Source of the DNA: Kitasatospora purpeofusca
GTDB lineage: Bacteria > Actinomycetota > Actinomycetes > Streptomycetales > Streptomycetaceae
Direction: 5' to 3'
Assembly: GCF_000718025.1 (NCBI RefSeq)
Contig: NZ_JODS01000036.1
Coordinates: forward strand, 8,606 to 72,605
Length of the DNA stretch: 64,000 nucleotides
The notes under the pieces are model-generated. The model searched no databases and was not told the origin of the DNA. It was given only the letters and a program-made list of their open reading frames with translations. Position 1 is the first letter of the stretch, and each line of letters begins with the position of its first letter. A program made the translations under genes and the position numbers. This document shows, one piece after another, positions 16,090 through 23,429 of the stretch.

Positions 16090-16973
16090 CCGGTCTGCCA
16101 CTGCCCCCCGTGCCGGAGCCGTACTACCTGCCCTTCCACTACGGAGCCCTGCACAACATCGGGGTGGACTACCTGGTCGACCCCGGACCGGTCCAGGAAC
16201 TACTGGCCGAGCGTCATCCGGCTCTGGCCGCGGCCGACTTCGGCGGCCGGGCCTGCGTCTCGCTCAACTACCAGCTGTACTTCGCCCAGTACCCGACCGG
16301 CGGCGGGATCACCGAGGAGGTGGAGATCAACGTGATCGCCCACCCCCGGTCCGCCGCCGACCGCCTGCCGGCCGTCGACTACGGCCAGTACGCCCGGGGC
16401 CACGACCAGACCAGGCTGCTCGGCATCGCCCGCCTCCATGTGCTCTGCGACAACCCGCTCGCCATCGACGCCGGCACCCGGCTCTACGCCGAGCCCAAGC
16501 ACCCCGGCTGGTTCACCGCCGTCCTGCCCTCCCTGAACGCGGCCGCCGTGCACGACCGCTGGTCGGTCGCCTGCCACCGCGCCACCCTCGGCCCGGACGG
16601 GTTGCGCCGGCACGAGGAGGAGCTGTTCGCCGTCGAGGCCGACCTGGCCGGCCTCGACAGCGAGCCGGTCGTCAACACCCCCGTCACCGGCTACGGCACC
16701 GACGAGGAGGGCCGACTGCTGGCCGGCCCGCTCACCGTCCACCAGCCCTACCGCTTCCACCCGCTGGACGCCCGCACCGCCGACCGGGTCCGCCTCACCC
16801 TCGGCGAACGCGGCCCGGAAAGCCCTGGCGCGGACAGGCCCGGTCCGGGCGGTCCCGCCCGGGAAGCCGTCGCCGACCTCGCCCGCCTGGTCGGCGACGC
16901 CCCCGCGGCCGGCGCCTGGACCTACCAGTCCGCACCGGTGGCCGCCCACCACCGCCCCTACTACATCCCCTGA
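16086..16973 (+). CDS. Acetoacetate-decarboxylase-like protein
   Basis: The 295-residue protein begins PPVPEPYYLPFHYGALHNIGVDYLVDP. Its features include CVSLNYQLYFAQY, EEVEINVIA, LLGIARLHVLCDNPLAIDAG and TRLYAEPKHPGWF. The Y-x-EPK-x-P segment with Lys138 resembles the catalytic-lysine loop of acetoacetate decarboxylases, and the preceding beta-strand/Asp pattern agrees. I infer that fold with moderate confidence. The start ATG 16086 overlaps the GMC stop (ATGA). A terminator hairpin lies 96 bp downstream. It might act on the carbonyl product of the GMC enzyme. Confidence 0.5.
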   Translation: MTGLPLPPVPEPYYLPFHYGALHNIGVDYLVDPGPVQELLAERHPALAAADFGGRACVSLNYQLYFAQYPTGGGITEEVEINVIAHPRSAADRLPAVDYGQYARGHDQTRLLGIARLHVLCDNPLAIDAGTRLYAEPKHPGWFTAVLPSLNAAAVHDRWSVACHRATLGPDGLRRHEEELFAVEADLAGLDSEPVVNTPVTGYGTDEEGRLLAGPLTVHQPYRFHPLDARTADRVRLTLGERGPESPGADRPGPGGPAREAVADLARLVGDAPAAGAWTYQSAPVAAHHRPYYIP

Positions 16974-17068
16974 CGCCGGGTGGGTGCGGAGGTGGGTGCC
17001 TCCTGGTCGATGGTGGACCGGACCCGGAGGCTCCGTCCGCGTCCTTGCCCACAGTGACCGGTGGGCCG

Positions 17069-17107
17069 GACAGCAGCCGCCCGTGGGCTCCACCGGCGGC
17101 TGCTGTC
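17069..17107. terminator. Bidirectional hairpin terminator
   Basis: A 13-bp perfect stem (17069-17081 with 17095-17107) continues after one mismatch as GTGG/CCAC with a 3-nt loop. It lies between the convergent ADC-like and secreted-protein genes. Confidence 0.75.
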
Positions 17108-17190
17108 ACGGGCCCTGGTTGCGCCCGGCGCGCCCCGTGGGCCGCCGTTCGGTCAGAGGCAGGGTGCCGTGCGGAAGGTCGGATCCGGGC

Positions 17191-17712
17191 CTACGGCAGG
17201 TTGACGCTCGCGCTTCCGTAGATGGGGCTGGTCACCGGGGTGCCGCCGAGGACCGTCGTGATGGTCGCCCGCGCGCCGGTCTGGTACGAGCCCTGCTTCA
17301 GCGGGTACTCGGTGTCGGCGGTCGCATTCAGCGCGTTGTACGCGGTCCTGGAGTTGTAGGTGACCTGGGAGCCGTTGTAGTAGAGCGCCACATCGACCTG
17401 GATCTTGTAGACGAGGGCCGAGCACTCGACGCTCGCCAGGCCCTCCTCCCCTCCGCCGTAAGGGCCCCCGTAGTAGCGGAAGGGCGTCGACGGGGTCACG
17501 GTGCAGTCGATCGTCAGCGGCGCGGCCCCGGGGCGGCTGGCGGGGACGGTGAGGGTCAGGACGCCGGCGCCGTTGCCCGGCTTGGCCAGGGTGACGGTCG
17601 GGTGCGCGGTGGCCGCGTGCGCGGTGGTGCTCGGCACCACCAGGGCGGCCAGGGCCGCCGCGCAGGCGCCGAGGGCGGCGCGTCGGATGAAGGGGCGGGT
17701 GTCGTTGCTCAT
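17191..17712 (-). CDS. Secreted protein of unknown function
   Basis: The 173-residue protein starts at ATG 17712 behind AAGGAG. Residues 1-34 form a signal peptide (RRAALGACAAALAALVV...AHA). The mature part is rich in Tyr, Thr and Gly and has two cysteines (DCTV and VECSAL), probably one disulfide. Beta-strand-like stretches such as VYKIQVDVALYYNGSQ and RATITTVLGG suggest a beta-sandwich. Family not recognised. Confidence 0.72.
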   Translation of the reverse strand: MSNDTRPFIRRAALGACAAALAALVVPSTTAHAATAHPTVTLAKPGNGAGVLTLTVPASRPGAAPLTIDCTVTPSTPFRYYGGPYGGGEEGLASVECSALVYKIQVDVALYYNGSQVTYNSRTAYNALNATADTEYPLKQGSYQTGARATITTVLGGTPVTSPIYGSASVNLP

Positions 17713-17866
17713 GGCTGTCTCCTTGGACCGCCCGCGCGCGGAGCCGGATGCTCCGGTGGCGGGGCTGTGAAGAAGTGACATGTACGAGCGGAACACTCCG
17801 GGGCGGCGGCGCCGGGGATGGTGCCGCGCCAGGGCCGTGCCAGTCTTCAGGCATCCTGACTGAACG

Positions 17867-18967
17867 TCAATATGCCTTTGTCATACTCGTGTTGACCCCC
17901 GAGCCTCCCTCGTCCGCCTGACCTGCGGGAGTCGGTTCCCCGTCCGCGGCTCGGGACCAGCGCCCGGCCAGGAGCGCGCCGGCCACCAACTGCAACTGGT
18001 GGTACATCATCAGCGGCAGCACCAGCAGACCCGCCTGGGAGCCGAAGAGGACGGTGGCCATCGGCAGCCCGGCGGCTAGGCTCTTCTGCGAGCCGCAGAG
18101 CACCGCAGCGATGCCGGAGGCGCGATCCAGGCCCAGCGCCCGCGCGCCGAGCCTGGCAATGGCGAGGGCGGCCGTGAGCAGGCACAGCAGCACCGCCAGC
18201 AGCCCGAGCAGCGCGACCGGTGTGACGGTGGCCCACACGCCCTGCTCGACCGCGCCGCTGAACGCGGTGTACACGACCAGCAGGATCGACCCCCGGTCGA
18301 CCGGGGCGAGCGCCCGGCGGTGGCGCCCCAGGAAGTCGCCGATCCAGGGGCGCAGCAACTGCCCCGCCACGAAGGGCGCGAGCAACTGGGCGCAGATCCG
18401 CAGCAGCCCGTCGGCCGAGAGGGCCGCGCCCGCTCCCAGCAGCCAGGCCGCGAGGAGCGGCGTCAGCAGCAGACCCGCCAGGCTGGAGTAGGTGCCGGCG
18501 CAGATCGCGGCCGGGACGTTCCCCCGGGCGACGCCGGTCAGCGCCACCGAGGACTGGACGGTGGACGGCACCAGGCAGAGGAACAGCACCCCGGTCCGCA
18601 GCGGGCCGGTGTCCGCGACGGGGGTCACCGCCGTAAGGGTGAGACCGAGCAGGGGGAACACGACGAAGGTGCAGGCCAGGACCAGGCCGTGCAGTCGCAG
18701 GTGCCGCAGTCCGGCGACCGTCTCCCGGGTGGACAGCCGCGCCCCGTACAGGAAGAAGAGCAGCCCCACCGCGAGCTCGCAGGCCAGCTCGGCCCAGTGC
18801 GCCGCCCGTCCGGAGGCGGGGAGCAGCGCGGCCAGGGCCACGGCCCCGGCCAGCGCGGCCACATAGGGGTCGAGCACCCGCCACCACGGCCGCCGCCGTT
18901 CGCCGCTGCCCGCCGGGGGCGACGCCTCCGGCGGGGGCGTCGCCCGGTGCTGACCGACCGTGGTCAT
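17867..18967 (-). CDS. SBF-like (bile acid:sodium symporter superfamily) transporter
   Basis: The 366-residue membrane protein has about nine to ten hydrophobic segments. Family-typical stretches are LLFFLYGARLS, LCLVPSTVQSSVALTG and GSQKSLAAGLPMATVLF with VLPLMMYHQLQLV, as in the SBF_like (YfeH/RCH1) group. Such carriers move organic anions or bile-acid-like compounds with cations. The start at 18967 overlaps the stop of the one-helix protein gene (ATGA), which itself overlaps the lyase gene. The carrier therefore probably imports the substrate or exports the product of that lyase. This is inference from coupling. Confidence 0.85.
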   Translation of the reverse strand: MTTVGQHRATPPPEASPPAGSGERRRPWWRVLDPYVAALAGAVALAALLPASGRAAHWAELACELAVGLLFFLYGARLSTRETVAGLRHLRLHGLVLACTFVVFPLLGLTLTAVTPVADTGPLRTGVLFLCLVPSTVQSSVALTGVARGNVPAAICAGTYSSLAGLLLTPLLAAWLLGAGAALSADGLLRICAQLLAPFVAGQLLRPWIGDFLGRHRRALAPVDRGSILLVVYTAFSGAVEQGVWATVTPVALLGLLAVLLCLLTAALAIARLGARALGLDRASGIAAVLCGSQKSLAAGLPMATVLFGSQAGLLVLPLMMYHQLQLVAGALLAGRWSRAADGEPTPAGQADEGGSGVNTSMTKAY

Positions 18968-19311
18968 TCCTCGTCCTCCTCCGCTGCCGGGGGTGGGGGC
19001 AGGGGCGCGGCGGTGCTTCCGGCGAGGTCCAGCAGGCCGGGCAGCACCGAGGTCGAGCCGTCGTGGTCGCTGCCGGCGGACCCGTGCCCGAAGAGGAGAT
19101 CGGCCGTCCGGTCGATCTCGACGATCGAGTCCGCCCCGGAGTTGTCGATCACGGTGAGGAGACTGCCTGCCCCGACGGCCACCCCCGGGACGGCGCAGCC
19201 GAGCAGGGCCCACGCCGCCAGCGCCAGCCCGACGGCGAGCACCCGGTGGCGGCCCCGGCGCGACGCCTCCGCCGGGGCCGGTACGGCCGGACCGGGCACC
19301 CGGAGCGTCAT
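18964..19311 (-). CDS. Small single-helix protein between lyase and transporter
   Basis: The 115-residue protein has a basic N-terminus (about 1-24), one hydrophobic helix VLAVGLALAAWALLGCAVPGVAVGAG (about 25-50) and an extracytoplasmic part with SLLTVIDNSGADSIVEIDRTADLLFG. A Pro-rich stretch and an acidic AAEEDEE tail follow. The AWALLGCAV segment could be a lipobox-like or simple transmembrane anchor. The gene overlaps both neighbours by 4 bp (ATGA at 19308-19311 and 18964-18967). It has no recognised family; a coupling or accessory role with the SBF transporter is possible. Confidence 0.7.
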   Translation of the reverse strand: MTLRVPGPAVPAPAEASRRGRHRVLAVGLALAAWALLGCAVPGVAVGAGSLLTVIDNSGADSIVEIDRTADLLFGHGSAGSDHDGSTSVLPGLLDLAGSTAAPLPPPPAAEEDEE

Positions 19312-20198
19312 ACGCCCACCTCCTCGCGCGTCCGGACGCCGGCGATGTTCCGCTCGAGCAGCTCGGTCGACTCGCGGACGCCGATCGGCTGGCGGCCTCC
19401 GGCCTCGGCCGGGAGCCGGCCGTCCGCGACCTTGAGGCCGGCGAGCGCCTCGTCCATCGCCCGGTGGGCGGCGAACAGGCACGGGGTGCTGTAGATGGCC
19501 ACGTCCACCCCGAGGGCGTCCAGCTCGGAGAGCGACAGCCGGGGCGACTTGCCGCCGGCGATCTGGTTGAACAGCAGCGGCTTGTCGCCCACCACCCGGC
19601 GGATCCTCCGGATCCACTCCTCGCTGCGCACGCCGTCGACCAGCACCACGTCCGCCTCGGTGGCGGCGAGGGCCTCGGCCCGGCGCAGGATGTCGGCCTC
19701 CTCGGTGGCGTCCGTGCGGGCGACCACGACCAGATCGGTGCGGGCCGCGAGGACCTGGTCGAGCTTCTCCAGGTACTCGTCGAGGGGGAGGACCTGCTTG
19801 CCGTCGGCATGGCCGCAGCGACGCGGCCGCTTCTGGTCCTCCAGGATGACGCCCGAGGCTCCGATCCGCTCCAGCCGCCGCACCACGTGGCAGGCCACCT
19901 CGGGGTCGACGTAGCCGTCGTCGATGTCGACCAGCAGGTGGTGCCGGGGGAAGGCGCCGCGCAGCCGCTCGACGAAGGCGACCATGTCCGGCCAGGCGAT
20001 GAAGCCGATGTCGGGCAGTCCGTAGTAGGAGGCCGCGAAGCCGAAGCCGGAGACGAACATGCCGTCGTAGTGCTCGGCCGCGATGGAGGCGGAGTACATG
20101 TCGTAGACGCCGATGAGCGGGGCCGTCCCCGGGGCGGCGATCCGCTCGCGCAGCCGCTGCCCGTAGCCGTCGTGAAGGTTCTCGTGACGCAACGTCAT
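19308..20198 (-). CDS. Isocitrate lyase/PEP mutase superfamily enzyme
   Basis: The 296-residue TIM-barrel enzyme carries the superfamily's Mg-binding Asp pair in DIDDGYVDPE (91-100) and the flexible gating loop EDQKRPRRCGHADGK (120-134). The CGH loop with a basic pair before it matches the lyase/CPEP-mutase side (methylisocitrate lyase, dimethylmalate lyase, carboxyPEP mutase) rather than true PEP mutase. The product is uncertain. Translation start is odd: AAGGAG directly abuts ATG 20198, which is too close. An in-frame TTG at 20192 lies six bases downstream at normal spacing. It is the first gene of a coupled operon with a one-helix protein and an SBF-type carrier. Confidence 0.82.
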   Translation of the reverse strand: MTLRHENLHDGYGQRLRERIAAPGTAPLIGVYDMYSASIAAEHYDGMFVSGFGFAASYYGLPDIGFIAWPDMVAFVERLRGAFPRHHLLVDIDDGYVDPEVACHVVRRLERIGASGVILEDQKRPRRCGHADGKQVLPLDEYLEKLDQVLAARTDLVVVARTDATEEADILRRAEALAATEADVVLVDGVRSEEWIRRIRRVVGDKPLLFNQIAGGKSPRLSLSELDALGVDVAIYSTPCLFAAHRAMDEALAGLKVADGRLPAEAGGRQPIGVRESTELLERNIAGVRTREEVGV

Positions 20199-20248
20199 CT
20201 CCTTGTTTTCCGGGTATCCGTGCGCGACACGCACGGGACTTTGCCGAA

Positions 20249-20272
20249 AGTTGGCCATTCCTATGGCCAACT
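20249..20272. promoter_or_regulatory. 24-bp perfect inverted repeat upstream of lyase operon
   Basis: AGTTGGCCAT (20249-20258) and ATGGCCAACT (20263-20272) are perfect 10-bp arms around TCCT. It lies 50-75 bp upstream of the lyase start in an unusually AT-rich stretch (20199-20388), which is the likely promoter region. It may be an operator or a 5' UTR hairpin. Confidence 0.6.
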
Positions 20273-20388
20273 GAGGCATCATCACTATGCGCTCTTTAAT
20301 GTTCCGTGGGCAAATCTTTAATGGATGTTCCCTCGTTCGAGTGAGTCCGATCAGATTTATCTGAATGGTCATTCCATCGGATATCGAC

Positions 20389-21468
20389 TCATCGATCCGG
20401 CGTCTGCCCGACGGCCGGGTGGACTGCCGTGACACCGGCCGTGACACCGGCCGGGAACGGCAGCCGGCCGCCCCGCACGTACCAGTGGCCGCCCGCCCGC
20501 AGATGGTCGACCAGGGCGCGCTGGACGGCGGTGTCGCGGGGCAGGGAGTCCAGCGGCCGCTCGACGTCGCCGAAGACGAATTTCAGCGGATTGGTGTCCT
20601 CGGGCACCGACGGCCGGTCCGGCCGTTCCAGCGGGGAGAACCGCCGCTGGAACCGGACGATGTTCGACCCGGCCGGCAGGTGGTCGGCGAGCTGCGGATC
20701 GAGCAGCCAGGAGAAGATGTGGCAGCTCCGGTACGGCTCCCCGGGGAAGTGGCGGGGGAAGAACTCTCGGGCCCGGTCCAGCGCGCGGTCGCAGGCCGCG
20801 GGGGAGAGTGGCCCGCAGTGGTCGGGGATGTGCAGCTGCAGGCTCCACGCGTCGGCGCCCCCGGTCCCGGTGGCCGGGATGTCCTCGGCGGCGAGCCGGG
20901 TGCGCTGGAACTGGAGGCGGCCGAGCTGGAACAGCTCGCCCCGGAAGTGCAACGTCAGCCAGCGCGCGTTGCCCAGCCCGGACCGGCCGCGCCACCGGCT
21001 GACCGCGAGCTGCCGGCCGAGGTCGGCCAGCGTCGACCCGGTCACCTCGGCCGGGATGCCGAGCGCCCGGTGGTGCGCCCGGGCGAGCGGTGCCAACGCG
21101 ACGAACAACAGGGTGGCGAGGCCCGCGCCGCCGGCCGTTCCGGCGGCCCAGTCGCGGTCCAGCCCGGCCGGTTGCCCGAGAGTCCCCACGGCCGCGGCCT
21201 GCGTGCGCAGCATCTCCTCGAAGAACGTCCGCAGTCCCCGGTCGCGGTCCAGCCGGGTCCGGGCCGCCAGCAGGCCGTTCACCTCCTCGAACGGCACCGC
21301 GAGCCCCCGCAGGGCCTCGACCAGTTCCTCGTCCGACGGGAGCGGGGGGAGTTGCGGGAGCGATGCGAGCTGCTGGAACTGCTCGAGCCGGGGGAGCCGA
21401 GCGGACTCGGAGGCGTTCGGTGGGTACGGCAGATCGGGCGTACGCGACGGCACTTCGGGGCCCTCCAC
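20389..21468 (-). CDS. Acyltransferase-domain protein (GNAT-like C-terminal domain)
   Basis: The 359-residue protein has a Pro/Leu-rich N-terminus, an all-alpha middle with LDRDRGLRTFFEEML, and a C-terminal part with SRWRGRSGLGNARWLTLHFRG and LQLHIPDHCGPLSPAACD. It then shows SCHIFSWLLDPQL and SNIVRFQRRF. These are the hallmarks of the acyltransferase/GNAT_C pair (formerly DUF5596) that often sits with sugar or surface-glycan genes. Donor and acceptor are unknown. The C-terminal GVTAGVTA is a duplicated ACACCGGCCGTG stretch. The start at 21468 is the first ATG. Confidence 0.68.
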   Translation of the reverse strand: MEGPEVPSRTPDLPYPPNASESARLPRLEQFQQLASLPQLPPLPSDEELVEALRGLAVPFEEVNGLLAARTRLDRDRGLRTFFEEMLRTQAAAVGTLGQPAGLDRDWAAGTAGGAGLATLLFVALAPLARAHHRALGIPAEVTGSTLADLGRQLAVSRWRGRSGLGNARWLTLHFRGELFQLGRLQFQRTRLAAEDIPATGTGGADAWSLQLHIPDHCGPLSPAACDRALDRAREFFPRHFPGEPYRSCHIFSWLLDPQLADHLPAGSNIVRFQRRFSPLERPDRPSVPEDTNPLKFVFGDVERPLDSLPRDTAVQRALVDHLRAGGHWYVRGGRLPFPAGVTAGVTAVHPAVGQTPDR

Positions 21469-21559
21469 GGGTGCGGCGTCCGGCCCGCCCGGCCGGCGGA
21501 CCCGACCCGGCGACCCTATCGGCGGTCCGGCCCTACCCGCCGCGCCCGTCGCACCTCCG

Positions 21560-22477
21560 CTACGCCCCCGGCCCCCGCCGCGTCCGCAGCGCGCCCAGCG
21601 CCCGCCGGACCGACCGGGTGGCGACCGGCGGCAGCAGGTCGAGCAGCACCCGGCGCGCGCCCGAGCGCCGCGCCGCCGGACGGACCGCGTTGTTGAGCCG
21701 CAGCACCGACTCGCCGGCGATGGTGTCCTCGTCCACCGTGAACCCCTCCGCCCGCCAGTCGCGCGCCAGCAGCGCCCGCCGGACCGGCTCCGGATCGCCC
21801 CACGTCCCGTAGAACTTCATCGGCGTCAGCAGCACCGGCCGCAGTCCGCCGGTGAACACCGCCTGCCAGACCGCCGCCGACACGCCGGGCGTGTGCTCCG
21901 AGCGGTAGTCGTCCAGCACCACCAGGCCGCTCCCGGACAGCGCCCGCCGCGCCACCGCGATGTCCCCGGCCACGTGCTCGTAGAGGTGGGAGGCGTCGAT
22001 GTGGACGAAGCGGCAGCTGCCGTCCGGGACCCGGCCGTCGGCCAGCACCGAGGTCGGTGCCTGCACGATGGTCGGCAGTTCGGGATGGAACGCGAGGTAG
22101 TTCGCCTCGAAGCCGCTCCGGGTGAGCGAGGCCCGGTAGGACATCGTCATCTCGGCGGCGTTGTCGGCGTCGCCCGCCTCCGAGTCGAACAGGTCGCAGA
22201 CCGTCAGGTGCTCGCCCGGCCGCAGGTGGTCGCCGAGCAGGACGGCGCTGCGCCCCAGGTAGCTGCCGAGTTCGAGGATGTCGCCGGTGGTGCCGGCCGC
22301 GCTCTGGGCGGCGAGGAGGTGGCCGAAGGCCTGCTGGTCCAGTCGGAAGAACCAGCCGGGGATGTCCTCCCGGCGTGCGGCGGCCCGGGGCGCGCCCGGT
22401 CCGGGGCCGGTCGCGGACCGTGCGGCGCCGGCGGTGTGCGCGGTGTTCGCGGCGTCGGCGATGTCGGCACTGGGCAC
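21560..22477 (-). CDS. Class I SAM-dependent methyltransferase
   Basis: The 305-residue Rossmann-fold methyltransferase has DILELGSYLGRSAVLLGDHL as SAM motif I, HLTVCDLFDSE as motif II, and FVHIDASHLYEHVAGDI with a following VLDDY. This HIDG-like arrangement is typical of Methyltransf_24/TylF-like enzymes that use a divalent metal. GTG 22477 follows GAGGGAGACCGCC. The N-terminal 38 residues are Ala-rich and the C-terminal 40 are basic. The substrate is unknown; neighbours do not form a clear pathway. Confidence 0.82.
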   Translation of the reverse strand: MPSADIADAANTAHTAGAARSATGPGPGAPRAAARREDIPGWFFRLDQQAFGHLLAAQSAAGTTGDILELGSYLGRSAVLLGDHLRPGEHLTVCDLFDSEAGDADNAAEMTMSYRASLTRSGFEANYLAFHPELPTIVQAPTSVLADGRVPDGSCRFVHIDASHLYEHVAGDIAVARRALSGSGLVVLDDYRSEHTPGVSAAVWQAVFTGGLRPVLLTPMKFYGTWGDPEPVRRALLARDWRAEGFTVDEDTIAGESVLRLNNAVRPAARRSGARRVLLDLLPPVATRSVRRALGALRTRRGPGA

Positions 22478-22645
22478 GGCGGTCTCCCTCGGGTGCGGAC
22501 GGCGCGGGTCGGGGACCGGCCCGTGACCTGGCCACTCGCGGCGGGCGCCGGGGTGCCGGACGGACCGGCCGCGGGGGTGGCGGTCATCATAGCCACGCGC
22601 CGCGCCGGTGGGATCCCCTCGGGGGCGACGTGTCCGGCGGCCCGT

Positions 22646-23188
22646 TCAGGCGTTCGGAGTGCCGCGTTCCAGTTCGGCGATGGTCTCGGTCAGCCAGGCC
22701 CGCTCGGCCGCGCCGGAGGCCCGGGCGACCAGCAGGATGCCGCGCCGGAACGGGTTGGGTTCCTGCTCGGCGGTGACCGGGAGACCGTCCGCGTCGTAGA
22801 AGAAGCTGCTCGGCGCCTCCAGGAAGGCGAGCCGCCGCCCGAGGACGGCGGCCTGCCGGGCCGGGTCGGCCAGCCGGTCGAGGAAGGTGGCGACGGTGAA
22901 GAAGCGGATCTGGTCGGAGATCTCGACCTCGGTCGGCTCGGCCAGCCGCCGTTCCAGCTCGGCGCGCCCCTCGGCGGTCAGCTCCAGGACCTGCCGGGGG
23001 GCGGCGCCGGTGCCCGGCTCGGTGCGCCGCAGCAGCAGCCCGGCCTTCTCCAGCCTGGTGATCGCGGGGTAGAGCGCGCCGTCGCTGACCGGCCGGACAT
23101 GGCCGGTCAGACCGGTGATCAGGGCCTTCAACTGGTAGCCGTGCAGCGGCTCGTCGTGCAGGAAACCGAGGATCGCGAGCGTCAGCAC
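22646..23188 (-). CDS. PadR-family transcriptional regulator
   Basis: The 180-residue protein has the PadR winged helix: LTLAILGFLHDEPLHGYQLKALI, then GALYPAITRLEKAGLL and the wing ending RQVLELTAEGRAELERRL. A C-terminal dimerisation segment (FFTVATFLDRLADPARQAAVLGRRLAFLE) follows. GTG 23188 with upstream GGAGGG is the likely start; longer frames run through the operator. It is divergent from the MATE pump, whose promoter holds two copies of a PadR-like site. It should repress the pump until a ligand binds. Confidence 0.88.
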   Translation of the reverse strand: MLTLAILGFLHDEPLHGYQLKALITGLTGHVRPVSDGALYPAITRLEKAGLLLRRTEPGTGAAPRQVLELTAEGRAELERRLAEPTEVEISDQIRFFTVATFLDRLADPARQAAVLGRRLAFLEAPSSFFYDADGLPVTAEQEPNPFRRGILLVARASGAAERAWLTETIAELERGTPNA

Positions 23189-23287
23189 GGTCGTGGGCCC
23201 TCCGTCGTCGTGGCGTTCCGGCGTCGCGGCGCGTCGCCGTTGCGGTGGTCGCGGGCGTGGTGGTGCACAGGTGCGACGGCGCCACAA

Positions 23288-23331
23288 TATCTCTTGTCGA
23301 GATGCCTCGGTTCGATGTATCTCTATTCGAG
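23288..23331. promoter_or_regulatory. Duplicated PadR operator
   Basis: TATCTCTTGTCGAG (23288-23301) and TATCTCTATTCGAG (23318-23331) match at 12 of 14 positions, exactly 30 bp apart and on the same face of the helix. The first extends to the inverted repeat ATCTC-N5-GAGAT (23289-23303). The location between padR and the MATE gene fits control of both. Confidence 0.7.
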
Positions 23332-23390
23332 GCCAGCAGGCCAGCAGGCCAGCAGGCCAGCAGGCCAGCGGGCCGGCGAGGCCAGCGAGG
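23331..23390. repeat. 8-bp tandem repeat GGCCAGCA in a 5' leader
   Basis: Four exact copies of GGCCAGCA (23331-23362) continue as degenerate 8-9-bp copies to about 23390. The array lies between the operator and the ribosome site of the MATE gene, so its copy number would change leader length. Confidence 0.85.
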
Positions 23391-23429
23391 CCATCGCGAC
23401 CGAAGGCCGACGGGGACAGCGGAGGAAGC

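Noticed and set aside
19308..20198. True phosphoenolpyruvate mutase starting a phosphonate cluster
   Set aside because: The gating loop has RRCGH rather than the EDKxxPKxN-type mutase loop, and no phosphonopyruvate decarboxylase or aminotransferase is nearby.
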